Shown here piece after piece: positions 34,784 to 43,396 of a DNA stretch of 64,000 nucleotides. The notes beneath the pieces were generated by a model. The model was not told where the DNA came from. It ran no database searches and saw only the letters and a list, made by a program, of their open reading frames with translations. This DNA is from Roseovarius confluentis (GTDB lineage Bacteria; Pseudomonadota; Alphaproteobacteria; Rhodobacterales; Rhodobacteraceae), in the NCBI RefSeq assembly GCF_002917925.1, contig NZ_PPFE01000012.1, positions 1 through 64,000 of the forward strand, read 5' to 3'. The first letter of the stretch is position 1. Every line of letters begins with the position of its first letter. Both the position numbers and the translations under genes were made by a program.

Positions 34784-35530
34784 ATGCTCAAAGATGCACA
34801 TGACCTGATCCCCCGTGAATGCGATGCGTGTCCCATTCGGCACCGGGCCGTGTGCGCGCGATGTGATGCGCAGGAACTGGAGCAACTGGACCAGATCAAG
34901 TACTACCGCAGCTTCGAGGCGGGCCGGACGCTGATCTGGGCCGGGGACCGGATGGATTTCGTGGGCTCGGTCGTGTCGGGCATCGCGATGCTGACGCAGA
35001 CGCTGGAAGACGGGCGCACACAGATGGTGGGCCTGCTGTTGCCGAGCGATTTCGTGGGCCGTCCAGGGCGCGAGAAGGCGGCCTATAACGTGGTCGCGGT
35101 GAGCGACGTGGTGATGTGTTGTTTCCGCAAGCAACCCTTTGAGAACATGATGGAAAAGACGCCGCATATCGGCCAGCGCCTGTTGGAGATGACGCTGGAC
35201 GAGCTGGATGCGGCGCGCGAATGGATGCTGCTGTTGGGGCGCAAGACGGCGCGGGAGAAGATCGCGTCGTTCCTGGCGATCCTGGGGCGGCGTAACGCGG
35301 TCTTGAACATGTCCAAGGCCGCGGGGCAGGTGGTGTTCGACCTGCCGCTGACGCGCGAGGCGATGGCCGATTACCTGGGCCTGACGCTGGAGACGGTGAG
35401 CCGCCAGATCAGTGCGTTGAAGCGTGACCAGGTGATCCACCTGGAAGGCAAGCGGCATGTGACGGTGCCGGATTTCGACCGCCTGCTGGAAGAGGCGGGG
35501 GATGACAGCGACGGCGGGATGCTGGCCTGA
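34784..35530 (+). CDS. fnrL: Oxygen-sensing regulator FnrL
   Basis: FnrL (248 aa) is a CRP/FNR-family regulator activated by a 4Fe-4S cluster under low oxygen. N-terminal cysteines C13, C16, C24 and C27 (RECDACPIRHRAVCARCDAQ) and a central pair in VVMCCFRKQ supply the ligands. The C-terminal helix-turn-helix reads LPLTREAMADYLGLTLETVS followed by RQI, where E-x-x-S-R is the FNR recognition helix that reads TTGAT. Targets in this window are predicted from the boxes at hemN, ccoN/usp and ccoG. Confidence 0.95.
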   Translation: MLKDAHDLIPRECDACPIRHRAVCARCDAQELEQLDQIKYYRSFEAGRTLIWAGDRMDFVGSVVSGIAMLTQTLEDGRTQMVGLLLPSDFVGRPGREKAAYNVVAVSDVVMCCFRKQPFENMMEKTPHIGQRLLEMTLDELDAAREWMLLLGRKTAREKIASFLAILGRRNAVLNMSKAAGQVVFDLPLTREAMADYLGLTLETVSRQISALKRDQVIHLEGKRHVTVPDFDRLLEEAGDDSDGGMLA

Positions 35531-35675
35531 GCCCGGGAATAAGGTTAATCCTTTGAATTCAGGAAAAATTCGACGTCGGTATTGCGTCGGTATTCAAGTG
35601 GTATCGCGACGGTGCGATTTTTCCGAATTGGCGGGGTTAACGGGGCGTTCGGGGGTAATGTGCGGTTAAGGCGCG

Positions 35676-35702
35676 GCGCGTGGTTTTTTACCCACCCTAC
35701 GG
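35676..35702. repeat. Degenerate copy of a dispersed hairpin (ACCCACCCTACGG)
   Basis: GCGCGTGG followed by TTTTTTACCCACCCTACGG shares both ends with the intact hairpin element at 51684-51714. Here the inner GGGTT is lost, so the stem is only GTGG/CCAC. It lies between fnrL and the hemerythrin-like gene. Confidence 0.45.
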
Positions 35703-35751
35703 GGTGACCGATGGTCTTGACTTCGGTCCGGGAGGGGCTTTGTTACCGGGC

Positions 35752-36333
35752 ATGGCTGACCTCTCGACTTATTCGCTGGATGACCTCACCATCGACGAGG
35801 CCGCGCGGCCACGGGCGCCGAAGGTGCCGGACGCCACGGACAGGCATCGGCGCCAGGGCCGACAGTTGGCGGCGATCCACCGGCACTACCTGATGGAGAT
35901 GGCGCGGATCGGCGCGGTGCTGGCGCGGATCGAAGCGCGGGATGCCCCACCCGAGAACCTGAGGCAGATCGTGCTGTCGCTGGACATGGCCGAGAATTTC
36001 CGGGTGTTCGGGACCCTGTGCGGGCGCGAGTGCCAGGTGTTGAAGCTGCACCACGATATCGAGAGCACCGACATGTTTCCCCGCATCGAGGCAGCGGGCG
36101 GGGGAATGTTCCGGGAGGTCGTGGCGAAACTGGTGTCAGAGCACGAGGTCGTCCACGAGTTGATCGTTCGTCTTGGGCGCGCGGCAGACACGTTGGCGGA
36201 AGACCCCAGCGAGGAAAACTTTGCCCGGGCCGCCGCCACGTACCGGAAGCTGGAAGAGGTCGTGCGCTCTCATTTCGGGTACGAGGAAACGGAGCTGGAA
36301 GAGGCCATCGGGTATTACCTCGGGACGATCTGA
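35752..36333 (+). CDS. Hemerythrin-like HHE domain protein
   Basis: The 193-aa protein is a four-helix HHE (hemerythrin-like) domain after a 40-residue variable N-terminus. Metal-ligand motifs are HRHYLMEM (about 42-49), KLHHDIESTDMFPRIE (about 98-113), SEHEVVHEL and SHFGYEETELEE near the C-terminus. Such non-haem di-iron proteins bind O2 or NO or protect Fe-S proteins. It sits directly after fnrL, which suggests a role in oxygen or NO handling; no FNR box of its own was seen. The start has no close Shine-Dalgarno and is uncertain. Confidence 0.82.
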   Translation: MADLSTYSLDDLTIDEAARPRAPKVPDATDRHRRQGRQLAAIHRHYLMEMARIGAVLARIEARDAPPENLRQIVLSLDMAENFRVFGTLCGRECQVLKLHHDIESTDMFPRIEAAGGGMFREVVAKLVSEHEVVHELIVRLGRAADTLAEDPSEENFARAAATYRKLEEVVRSHFGYEETELEEAIGYYLGTI

Positions 36334-36391
36334 GGCCGCGCGTAGGAACCGATGTGTCTGGTCCGTTGCGCGACCCCAGCCCCGACCTCAG

Positions 36392-36477
36392 AGCGTTTCC
36401 GGGAAACACTGCATCGCTTTTCGCTGCCTCTTGAGACGCGAAAAGCGATGCATGTTTCAGACTGACCCGGAAACGCT
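36392..36477. repeat. Large inverted repeat between hemerythrin-like and usp genes
   Basis: Outer arms AGCGTTTCCGGG (36392-36403) and CCCGGAAACGCT (36466-36477) and inner arms TGCATCGCTTTTCGC (36410-36424) and GCGAAAAGCGATGCA (36438-36452) are each perfect. The loop is 13 nt. It fills the space between two convergent genes and may end transcription from both sides. Its length and symmetry suggest a dispersed element. Confidence 0.75.
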
Positions 36478-37326
36478 TTAATGCGCCATGAAGAGCGGCA
36501 GGGGCGCGTGCTCCAGCATGTAGCGGGTGGCGCCGCCGAAGACCGCCTCGCGGACGCGGGAATGGCCGTAGGCGCCCATGACAACGGCATCGGCGTCGAT
36601 ATCCTGCGCGCGGCGCAAGAGCACGTCGGCGATGCGGGGCAGGGTTTTGGAGACCACGTCGATTTCGACCGCCACGCCGTGACGCACCAGGAATTGTGAT
36701 AGCAGACCGCCCGGATCGGAGCGGTTCGGGCCGTGTACCGGCGGATCGACGACCACGACGTGTACGCGCTCGGCCCGTTGCAGCATCGGCAGCGCGTCGC
36801 GGGCGGCGCGCAGCGCCTCCTGACCGTCGTTCCAGGCGATCACGACCCGCTTGGGGTCAAGGGTGATGTCCGGCGTGTTGGGCAGAACCATCGCGGGAAT
36901 GCGCCCGTCGAACAGGATCGCCTCGGTCAGGGGGGCAAGCTCGGGGCCCAGCCCCTCGCCATAGGGCATGGGCAGCACGGCGAGATCGGCAAAGCGGGCG
37001 CGGTCGGCGACATGGTGTCCGAGGTCGGCAAGCTGCGCGACGCCCTTGTCGCAGGACCAGAAGAAGCCGTCCTGCCGGCCCAGGACCGCGCGCGCGGCGC
37101 TGTCGATCTCGGCGGCTTCCTCGTGGCAACCTTCGAATATGTTCTGCACCATCACGGCGCTGACACCGGCGCCGGAGAAATAATGCGTTGCCGGATCGCG
37201 GGCGACGCCGAGGCTGAGCACGTCGAGATGCGCCCCGTGCAGGCGAGCCAGTTCGGCGGCGTGGGTCAAGGTATGCTCGACGCGTGAGGCATCGGACAGG
37301 GCGCAGAAGATCGTTTTCCAGGGCAT
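36478..37326 (-). CDS. Tandem-domain universal stress protein
   Basis: The 282-aa protein holds two Usp domains. The first starts MPWKTIFCALSDASRVEHTL and the second at about residue 150 (RVVIAWNDGQEALRAARDAL), ending with VVMGAYGHSRVREAVFGGAT, the G-x2-G-x9-G ATP-binding signature. It is divergent from ccoN. Two FNR-like boxes lie between them, the nearer one 62 bp from its start, so microaerobic induction is likely. The start at 37326 has AAAGG eight bases upstream. Confidence 0.9.
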   Translation of the reverse strand: MPWKTIFCALSDASRVEHTLTHAAELARLHGAHLDVLSLGVARDPATHYFSGAGVSAVMVQNIFEGCHEEAAEIDSAARAVLGRQDGFFWSCDKGVAQLADLGHHVADRARFADLAVLPMPYGEGLGPELAPLTEAILFDGRIPAMVLPNTPDITLDPKRVVIAWNDGQEALRAARDALPMLQRAERVHVVVVDPPVHGPNRSDPGGLLSQFLVRHGVAVEIDVVSKTLPRIADVLLRRAQDIDADAVVMGAYGHSRVREAVFGGATRYMLEHAPLPLFMAH

Positions 37327-37387
37327 TGCGATTCGCCTTTCATTAACCATTTCGAACGCAATCTGGCCCCCGGGGCGAGACGCTGCC

Positions 37388-37401
37388 TTGATGCCGGTCA
37401 A
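37388..37401. promoter_or_regulatory. FNR-like box nearest the usp gene (one mismatch)
   Basis: TTGAT-GCCG-GTCAA differs from the FNR consensus at one base in the right half. It lies on the usp side of the divergent usp/ccoN region, centred 68 bp before the usp start. Confidence 0.6.
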
Positions 37402-37419
37402 CCCATTCCCGCCAATCCT

Positions 37420-37433
37420 TTGATGCAGATCAA
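37420..37433. promoter_or_regulatory. FNR box upstream of ccoNOQP
   Basis: TTGAT-GCAG-ATCAA is a perfect FNR consensus, identical even in its spacer to the hemN/fnrL box. It is centred about 103 bp before ccoN, which leaves room for a start site near +41. Confidence 0.9.
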
Positions 37434-37529
37434 AGCGGGGTGACTCGGCATCGGAAATAAGCGGCCCCAGTCAAATGACTCCGTGCGCCCCGGCAGGGCC
37501 TGCGCGGACATACGGCAAAGGGACGCAAA

Positions 37530-39134
37530 ATGGGTAACTACGTAAAACTGATCCTGTTGGGGCTGATCGCGTTTTTCGCGCTGTTCGCCGCCAACCAGGC
37601 ACGGGATATCGCGTACCTTGTGAATGCGCTGACCATCGCCCTTGTGGCGGCGGGCATGTTCATCTGGGTGCTGCGCAACACGGACGAGGACCGCCCCGTG
37701 GTCGACCTGTCCGGGGAATACATGGACGGGGTCGTGCGCGCCGGGGTGATCGCCACGGCGCTTTGGGGGGTCGTGGGCTTCCTGGTGGGGACGTTCATCG
37801 CGTTCCAGCTGGCCTTTCCGACGCTCAATTTCGAATGGGCGCAAGGCTACATGAATTTTGGCCGGCTGCGGCCCTTGCACACCAGCGCGGTGATCTTCGC
37901 CTTTGGCGGCAACGCGCTGATCGCGACGTCGTTCTACGTGGTGCAGCGCACCTGCGCGGCGCGGCTGTGGGGCGGGAACCTGGCGTGGTTCGTGTTCTGG
38001 GGGTTCCAACTGGTGATCGTGCTGGCCGCCACCGGCTACCTGCTGGGCGCGACGCAATCCAAGGAATACGCGGAACCGGAATGGTACGTGGACTGGTGGC
38101 TGACCATCGTCTGGGTGTCCTACCTGGCCGTGTTCGTCGGCACGCTGGTGAAGCGGAAAGAGCCGCATATCTACGTGGCGAACTGGTTTTACCTGTCGTT
38201 CATCATCACGGTCGCGATGCTGCACGTGGTGAACAACCTGAGCATTCCGGTGAGCATCTTCGGCTCCAAGTCCGTGCAGGTCTTTTCGGGCGTGCAGGAT
38301 GCGATGACGCAATGGTGGTACGGCCATAACGCCGTGGGCTTCTTCCTGACGGCGGGGTTCCTGGCGATGATGTACTACTTCGTGCCGAAACAGGCCGGGC
38401 GGCCGGTGTTCAGCTATAAACTGTCGATCATCCACTTCTGGGCGCTGATCTTTCTTTATATCTGGGCCGGTCCGCACCACCTGCACTATACCGCGCTGCC
38501 CGACTGGGCCTCGACGCTGGGCATGGTGTTCTCGATCATCCTCTGGATGCCCTCGTGGGGCGGGATGATCAACGGCCTGATGACGCTGAGCGGCGCGTGG
38601 GACAAGCTGCGGACCGATCCGGTGATCCGGATGATGGTGATCAGCCTTGGCTTTTACGGGATGTCCACCTTTGAAGGACCGATGATGTCGATCCGCGCGG
38701 TGAACAGCCTGTCGCATTACACCGACTGGACCATCGGGCACGTGCATTCCGGCGCGCTGGGCTGGAACGGGATGATCACCTTTGGCTGCCTGTACTTCCT
38801 GGTGCCCAAGCTGTGGAACCGCGAGCGGCTGTATAGCCTGAGCCTGGTGAGCTGGCACTTCTGGCTGGCGACGATCGGGATCATTCTCTACGCGGCGTCG
38901 ATGTGGGTGACCGGCATCATGGAAGGCCTGATGTGGCGTGAAGTGGATGCCAACGGGTTCCTGGTGAACTCCTTTGCCGACACGGTGAGTGCGAAGCTGC
39001 CGATGTACGTGGTGCGCGGTCTGGGCGGGGTCATGTTCCTCTCCGGTGCGATCGTCATGTGCTTCAACCTTTACATGACAGTCAGACGGAGCCCGGCGGT
39101 GCAGACCGACAACTCCGCTGTCCCGGCTGAATAA
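37530..39134 (+). CDS. ccoN: cbb3-type cytochrome c oxidase subunit I
   Basis: CcoN (534 aa) is the catalytic subunit of the high-affinity oxidase: it carries haem b, haem b3 and CuB, reduces O2 to water and pumps protons. About 12 transmembrane helices are present. Metal ligands are visible in [41 protein letters not shown] and [14 protein letters not shown]. It is the first gene of ccoNOQP, preceded by a perfect FNR box; AAGGGACG lies before the ATG. Confidence 0.97.
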   Translation: MGNYVKLILLGLIAFFALFAANQARDIAYLVNALTIALVAAGMFIWVLRNTDEDRPVVDLSGEYMDGVVRAGVIATALWGVVGFLVGTFIAFQLAFPTLNFEWAQGYMNFGRLRPLHTSAVIFAFGGNALIATSFYVVQRTCAARLWGGNLAWFVFWGFQLVIVLAATGYLLGATQSKEYAEPEWYVDWWLTIVWVSYLAVFVGTLVKRKEPHIYVANWFYLSFIITVAMLHVVNNLSIPVSIFGSKSVQVFSGVQDAMTQWWYGHNAVGFFLTAGFLAMMYYFVPKQAGRPVFSYKLSIIHFWALIFLYIWAGPHHLHYTALPDWASTLGMVFSIILWMPSWGGMINGLMTLSGAWDKLRTDPVIRMMVISLGFYGMSTFEGPMMSIRAVNSLSHYTDWTIGHVHSGALGWNGMITFGCLYFLVPKLWNRERLYSLSLVSWHFWLATIGIILYAASMWVTGIMEGLMWREVDANGFLVNSFADTVSAKLPMYVVRGLGGVMFLSGAIVMCFNLYMTVRRSPAVQTDNSAVPAE

Positions 39135-39148
39135 GGAGGGCCGGAAAA

Positions 39149-39949
39149 ATGACTGACGATAAAATGCAGAAACCCCCGATGCCGGCTTCGGCCTCGGGCG
39201 TGGGGGACCGGCCCAAGAAGAAGACCTTCCTGGACCGGCACCAGATCCTAGAACGCAACGTGACCCTGCTGGCGATCTTTGCCTTCCTGGTGGTGACCAT
39301 CGGCGGCATCGTGCAGATCGCACCGCTGTTCTGGCTGGAGAACACCATCGAGGAAGTGGAGGGGATGCGCCCCTACACCCCGCTGGAGCTGACCGGGCGT
39401 GACATCTACATCCGCGAGGGATGCTATGTCTGCCACAGCCAGATGATCCGCCCGATGCGCGACGAGGTGGAGCGGTACGGGCATTACAGCCTTGCGGCAG
39501 AGAGCCAGTACGACCACCCGTTCCAATGGGGGTCCAAGCGGACCGGGCCGGACCTGGCGCGCGTGGGCGGTCGGTACTCCAACGCCTGGCATGTGGACCA
39601 TCTGCGCGACCCGCAATCGGTGGTGCCGGAATCGGTGATGCCCAAGTACGGCTATCTCGAGGAGCGGCTGATCGACGGGCAGTACGTGGGGGACCTTCTG
39701 GCGACGCACAAGCTGGTGGGTGTGCCCTACGAGGACGCGCATGTGGAGAACGCGCAGGCGGATTTCCGGGCGCAGGCCGATCCCGACAGCGACTATGACG
39801 GGTTGATCGAGCGGTATGGCGAGAGCGCACAGGTAGCCAATTTCGATGGCCGTCCGGGCATCAGCGAAGCCGACGCCTTGATCGCCTATCTGCAGATGCT
39901 GGGCACGCTGGTCGATTTCTCGACCTTCACGCCCGTGGCCAGCCGGTAA
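39149..39949 (+). CDS. ccoO: cbb3-type cytochrome c oxidase subunit II
   Basis: CcoO (266 aa) is the membrane-anchored monohaem cytochrome c of the complex. One N-terminal helix (about 38-62) precedes the haem motif [12 protein letters not shown] (Cys92-His96). The [20 protein letters not shown] block and the methionine-bearing [15 protein letters not shown] segment are typical of the family. It starts 14 bp after ccoN. Confidence 0.97.
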   Translation: MTDDKMQKPPMPASASGVGDRPKKKTFLDRHQILERNVTLLAIFAFLVVTIGGIVQIAPLFWLENTIEEVEGMRPYTPLELTGRDIYIREGCYVCHSQMIRPMRDEVERYGHYSLAAESQYDHPFQWGSKRTGPDLARVGGRYSNAWHVDHLRDPQSVVPESVMPKYGYLEERLIDGQYVGDLLATHKLVGVPYEDAHVENAQADFRAQADPDSDYDGLIERYGESAQVANFDGRPGISEADALIAYLQMLGTLVDFSTFTPVASR

Positions 39950-39961
39950 GGAGGGACGACG

Positions 39962-40159
39962 ATGGACACCTATTCCCTGCTGCGGGAGTTCGCGGACAGC
40001 TGGATGCTGCTGGCGCTCTTCGCCTTCTTCATCGGCGTCGTGATCTGGGTCATGCGGCCCGGGTCACGGGGCGCCTACCAGGATGTCGCCGACATTCCCT
40101 TCCGCAATGAAGACGCGCCGGCCCCGGCTGCGCGCCGTGCCTCGGACGAGGAGCAATAA
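39962..40159 (+). CDS. ccoQ: cbb3-type oxidase small subunit CcoQ
   Basis: CcoQ (65 aa) is a single-helix membrane protein that stabilises the complex: YSLLREFADSWMLLALFAFF then IGVVIWVMRPGS (helix about 14-35), followed by a hydrophilic tail. Its position between ccoO and ccoP fixes the assignment; ccoP starts one base after its stop codon. Confidence 0.93.
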   Translation: MDTYSLLREFADSWMLLALFAFFIGVVIWVMRPGSRGAYQDVADIPFRNEDAPAPAARRASDEEQ

Positions 40160-40160
40160 A

Positions 40161-41027
40161 ATGGTTAAGAAACCGCAAGACAACCATGAGGTCGAAACGA
40201 CCGGCCACGAATGGGACGGGATCGAGGAATACAACAACCCGTTGCCGCGCTGGTGGCTGTGGGTGTTCTACGCCACGATCGCCTGGGGCGTCTGGTACAC
40301 GATCGCCTATCCGGCCTGGCCGATGATCTCGGGCGCGACGCAAGGTTACCTGGGGTATTCGACCCGGGCCAACGTGCAGACCGAGATCGAGGCGGCCGAG
40401 GCGGCCAACGCGCAGATCAACGAGCGGCTGGCCAGTGTCGAGCTGGCGGCGATTCCGGGCGACGACGAGTTGGCGGGCTTTGCCCGGTCCGCGGGCGAGG
40501 CGGTGTTCAACACCTGGTGCGTGCAGTGCCACGGGCGCGAGGGCGGCGGGGCCACCGGCTATCCGACGCTATCGGATGACGCCTGGCTGTGGGGCGGCTC
40601 GATGGAGGCGATCCACACGACCGTCACCCACGGGATCCGCAACGACGAGGACCCCGACGCGCGCTATTCGCAGATGCCGGCCTTTGGCCGCGACGAGCTT
40701 CTGACCGAGGAAGAGGTCGTGCAGGTGGTGAACTACGTCATGTCCCTGTCGGGCGAGCCGCAGGATGCGCAGGCCGCCGAGGTAGGTGCGGAAGTGTTCG
40801 AATACAACTGTGCCGCCTGCCATGGCGAGAACGCCATGGGAATGGAGGAGCAGGGTGCGCCGAACCTGACCGACGCGATCTGGCTTTACGGCGGGGATTA
40901 CAACGCGCTGTACGAGACGGTGTGGAATTCGCGCTTTGGCGTCATGCCGTCTTGGCAGGAGCGTCTGAGCGAAGCGGAGATCCGGGCGGTGTCTGCTTAC
41001 GTCCATCAGTTGGGTGGCGGCGAATGA
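40161..41027 (+). CDS. ccoP: cbb3-type cytochrome c oxidase subunit III (dihaem)
   Basis: CcoP (288 aa) takes electrons from soluble cytochrome c. The N-terminus has the family motif TTGHEWDGIEEYNNPLPRWW followed by a helix (about 33-56). Two haem c sites are NTWCVQCHGREGG (Cys120-His124) and YNCAACHGENAMG (about 217-221). The PNLTDAIWLYGGDY segment is typical. Two hairpins, the second with a U-tract, end the operon. Confidence 0.97.
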   Translation: MVKKPQDNHEVETTGHEWDGIEEYNNPLPRWWLWVFYATIAWGVWYTIAYPAWPMISGATQGYLGYSTRANVQTEIEAAEAANAQINERLASVELAAIPGDDELAGFARSAGEAVFNTWCVQCHGREGGGATGYPTLSDDAWLWGGSMEAIHTTVTHGIRNDEDPDARYSQMPAFGRDELLTEEEVVQVVNYVMSLSGEPQDAQAAEVGAEVFEYNCAACHGENAMGMEEQGAPNLTDAIWLYGGDYNALYETVWNSRFGVMPSWQERLSEAEIRAVSAYVHQLGGGE

Positions 41028-41047
41028 GCTGACGTTCCGACAAGAGA

Positions 41048-41080
41048 TTCCCGGGGGTGCTATTGCAATGCCCCCGGGAA
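41048..41080 (+). repeat. First hairpin after ccoP
   Basis: TTCCCGGGGG (41048-41057) pairs with CCCCCGGGAA (41071-41080). No T-run follows directly; it may shield the 3' end of the ccoNOQP message ahead of the real terminator. Confidence 0.6.
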
Positions 41081-41082
41081 GG

Positions 41083-41131
41083 CACCGGCCCCTCCCTCTG
41101 TTCGCGCATTTCAGGAGGGGCCGGTGTTTTT
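41083..41131 (+). terminator. Terminator of the ccoNOQP operon
   Basis: CACCGGCCCCTCC (41083-41095) pairs perfectly with GGAGGGGCCGGTG (41114-41126), followed by five T. The convergent hydrolase gene stops 13 bp beyond. Confidence 0.88.
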
Positions 41132-41143
41132 CGTTGGAAGGGG

Positions 41144-41962
41144 TCAGTTTTCGAGCACATCGGCCAGGGCGCTTAGAACGGCCTTTGGTGCTTCGAGCTG
41201 GGGCAGATGGCCGACGCCGGGCAGCGTTTCAAAGTCCGCCCCTGGCATCAGCGCGTGTAAGGCGCGGCCATGGTCCAGTGGGATCCACGGATCGGCCTCT
41301 CCCCAGATGATTTTGACCGGGCAGCGGACCTCGCAGTAATGCGGCTCGATCTCGGCGGTGAAGCGTTCGTCGGCCTGGGCGAACTGGCGGTAGAAACTGG
41401 CGCGGCCCGCCTCATCCAGCCAGGGGGCGACGAGCGCCTCGGTGTCGTCGGCTGCAAGGTCAGTGACCAGCGCGCCGTCGATATAGGCCCGCACGATGGC
41501 TTCGTGGATGTGCGGGGGCAAGCCGATGAAGGCGCCGATATGGCGGCCGACATGGTCGAAGAACTCCGACCCCCAGGGCCGCATCGCCACCACGTTCATC
41601 AGCACGAGCCGGTCGAATTCGGCCCCGTGCAGCAGGTGCGCGCGCAAGCTGGTCGCGCCGCCGAAGTCGTGCGCCACGACGCGGGGCCGGTCGAGGCCCC
41701 AATGGCGCAGAATTTGGGCAAAGACCTGCCCCTGCACGTCCAGTCCGGTGGGCTGATCGGCGCGTTTTTCGGAGCGGCCATAGCCGGGCATGTCGTGCCA
41801 GTAAACAGTGTGCGTTTTCGCCAGCGTGGGGATGATCTGGTGCCACGACACTGACGACCAAGGCCAGCCGTGGGCGAGGACGAGCGGCGGACCCGATCCG
41901 GCGCTGCCCCAGGCGACGGTGCCGGCGGGGGTGTCTGTGGTGTGATCCAGGTTCCAGGTCAT
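41144..41962 (-). CDS. Alpha/beta hydrolase with an Asp nucleophile (dehalogenase/epoxide-hydrolase type)
   Basis: The 272-aa product is a soluble alpha/beta hydrolase. The oxyanion segment is LVLAHGWPWSSVSWHQIIPT. The nucleophile elbow reads VVAHDFGGATSL, with Asp in place of Ser, as in haloalkane dehalogenases, haloacetate dehalogenases and epoxide hydrolases. The acid and His are in IIWGEADPWIPLDHG and LPGVGHLPQLEAP. Substrate cannot be told. The start at 41962 is used because an upstream frame extension would cross a strong terminator. It lies between the two cco operons without an evident functional link. Confidence 0.85.
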   Translation of the reverse strand: MTWNLDHTTDTPAGTVAWGSAGSGPPLVLAHGWPWSSVSWHQIIPTLAKTHTVYWHDMPGYGRSEKRADQPTGLDVQGQVFAQILRHWGLDRPRVVAHDFGGATSLRAHLLHGAEFDRLVLMNVVAMRPWGSEFFDHVGRHIGAFIGLPPHIHEAIVRAYIDGALVTDLAADDTEALVAPWLDEAGRASFYRQFAQADERFTAEIEPHYCEVRCPVKIIWGEADPWIPLDHGRALHALMPGADFETLPGVGHLPQLEAPKAVLSALADVLEN

Positions 41963-41981
41963 GAGGGCAAGCCTGTCGGTG

Positions 41982-42023
41982 AAAAAAGACCCGTGGCGCG
42001 GCCAGAAGGCCGGGACCACGGGC
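41982..42023 (-). terminator. Terminator on the minus strand after the 51-aa ORF
   Basis: Read on the minus strand, CCCGTGG...GGCC-TTCT-GGCC...CCACGGG forms a long stem (arms 42016-42022 and 41990-41996 with an inner 4-bp stem), followed by a T-run (the A-run at 41982-41987). It ends transcription from the small gene just 20 bp before the hydrolase start. Confidence 0.8.
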
Positions 42024-42171
42024 CAGTCGGGGGAGACGCCCCGCGCACCTAACCTGTGCGCGGGCCGACATCAGGAGTCTGGTAGGGCCAGCGGCGTGTA
42101 CGCCAGGGCCAGGGCCGTGGTCGCAAGGCCGGCTTGGGGTGAAAGATGCGGGCCTCGAGCATCGTCCCGGC

Positions 42172-42327
42172 CTAGCGTGGCAGGCGGCCGATGCGGTGCG
42201 CCTCAAGCTCGGCGTCGCGGCGGTTGTCGAAGCGCGTGTTCGGCGCCCAGTGGCCGCGGCCCTGCCGGGCATCGGCATCGTTCAGGCGGGTGGCGGTGCG
42301 GAAGCTATCTGAAAGAATTCCAAGCAT
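42172..42327 (-). CDS. 51-aa basic small protein divergent from a LysR gene
   Basis: The frame begins MLGILSDSFRTATRLNDADA and ends RRDAELEAHRIGRLPR. It is rich in Arg, Asp and Ala and has no signal or membrane segment. A minus-strand terminator lies about 150 bp downstream, and the divergent LysR gene begins 98 bp away, so it has the layout of a self-contained transcription unit. No family was recognised. AAGGAACACGTC upstream gives a fair ribosome-binding site. Confidence 0.55.
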   Translation of the reverse strand: MLGILSDSFRTATRLNDADARQGRGHWAPNTRFDNRRDAELEAHRIGRLPR

Positions 42328-42424
42328 GACGTGTTCCTTTGAGGTTCGTGTGATAGCCTCAATCTGACAGCCATAGCGTGTTATTGCGACTCAGGAAAAA
42401 TTCGGATATGTAAGATTAGATTAC

Positions 42425-43318
42425 ATGACGGATTGGCTGACCCTCCCGCCCCTGACGGCCTTGCGCGCGTTCGCGGCCCTTGCCGAGACCGGCTCGGCGC
42501 AGGCGGCGGGCGCGGCGCTGAACGTCAGCCACGCGGCGATCAGCCAGCAGGTCAAGGCGCTGGAGGCCCGGATGGGCGTGCCGCTGGTGGATCGCAGCGG
42601 GCGCAAGTTGCAGCTGACCACCGAGGGGCGTGAGCTGGCCGATGCGCTGAAGACCGGGTTCGACACCATCGCGCGCAGTGTCGACGCGCTGACCGGGGCG
42701 GATGCAGACCGGGCGGTGCAGGTCTCGACCACGCAGCTTTTCGCGACCACCTGGCTGATGCCGCGGCTGATGGATTTCCAGACGCGGCATCCCGGTATCG
42801 ATCTGATGATCAACCCGTCGGCGGAGCTGCACGAGTTGACGCCGGGGGGCTATGACCTTGCGCTGCGCTTTGGCGACGGCAACTGGCCGGGGCTGGAGGT
42901 GGAGATGCTGGTGCCCTCGGATATCGTGATCACCGCCGCGCCCAAGCTGGTTGGGACGTGCGAGATCACCCGGCCCGAGCATCTGCTGGACTATCCGTGG
43001 CTGGAAGAGCTTGGCACGTCAGAATCCACCGACTGGCTGCGCAAGCATGGCGTCACCGAGGGCCGCGCCAAGAGCGTGACGCAGGTGCCGGGCAACCTGA
43101 TGCTGGAAGGCGCCCGCGCGGGGCAGGGGATCATCAGCACGGCGATGTCCTCGGTCCAGGCGGAAGTGGATGCGGGGCGGCTGAAGCTGCTGTTTCGGGA
43201 TGCGGGCGAGACGGGGTATCATATCGTCACGCGGCCCGGTGTTTTGCGCCCAAAGGCCAAGGCCTTCGTGACGTGGCTGCGCCGTCAGAAGGAAGCGCCC
43301 TGCGACGAAAAGGGTTGA
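42425..43318 (+). CDS. LysR-family transcriptional regulator (GcvA-like)
   Basis: This 297-aa regulator has an N-terminal winged helix (LPPLTALRAFAALAETGSAQ, LNVSHAAISQQVKALEARMG) and an effector domain starting near residue 92 (VQVSTTQLFATTWLMPRLMD). The DNA-binding part resembles GcvA-type LysR proteins and the other LysR in this window. It probably acts on the divergent 51-aa ORF and perhaps itself. Its stop codon lies inside an FNR-like box that serves ccoG. Confidence 0.9.
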   Translation: MTDWLTLPPLTALRAFAALAETGSAQAAGAALNVSHAAISQQVKALEARMGVPLVDRSGRKLQLTTEGRELADALKTGFDTIARSVDALTGADADRAVQVSTTQLFATTWLMPRLMDFQTRHPGIDLMINPSAELHELTPGGYDLALRFGDGNWPGLEVEMLVPSDIVITAAPKLVGTCEITRPEHLLDYPWLEELGTSESTDWLRKHGVTEGRAKSVTQVPGNLMLEGARAGQGIISTAMSSVQAEVDAGRLKLLFRDAGETGYHIVTRPGVLRPKAKAFVTWLRRQKEAPCDEKG

Positions 43319-43328
43319 TCTGAGTCAA
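43315..43328 (+). promoter_or_regulatory. FNR-like box upstream of ccoGHIS (one mismatch)
   Basis: TTGAT-CTGA-GTCAA has the FNR consensus with one change in the right half. It overlaps the stop codon of the LysR gene and is centred 75 bp before ccoG. Confidence 0.75.
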
Positions 43329-43396
43329 GGTTTTGGAAAACCCGCCGTGTCAGAACGGGCCGGCGCAACAGACCTTTATCGGAGCGAGAGCTATCC

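Noticed and set aside
35560..35572. CAGGAAAAATTCG also present at 42392-42404, both near regulator genes
   Set aside because: A single 13-bp match without symmetry is too weak to call an operator.
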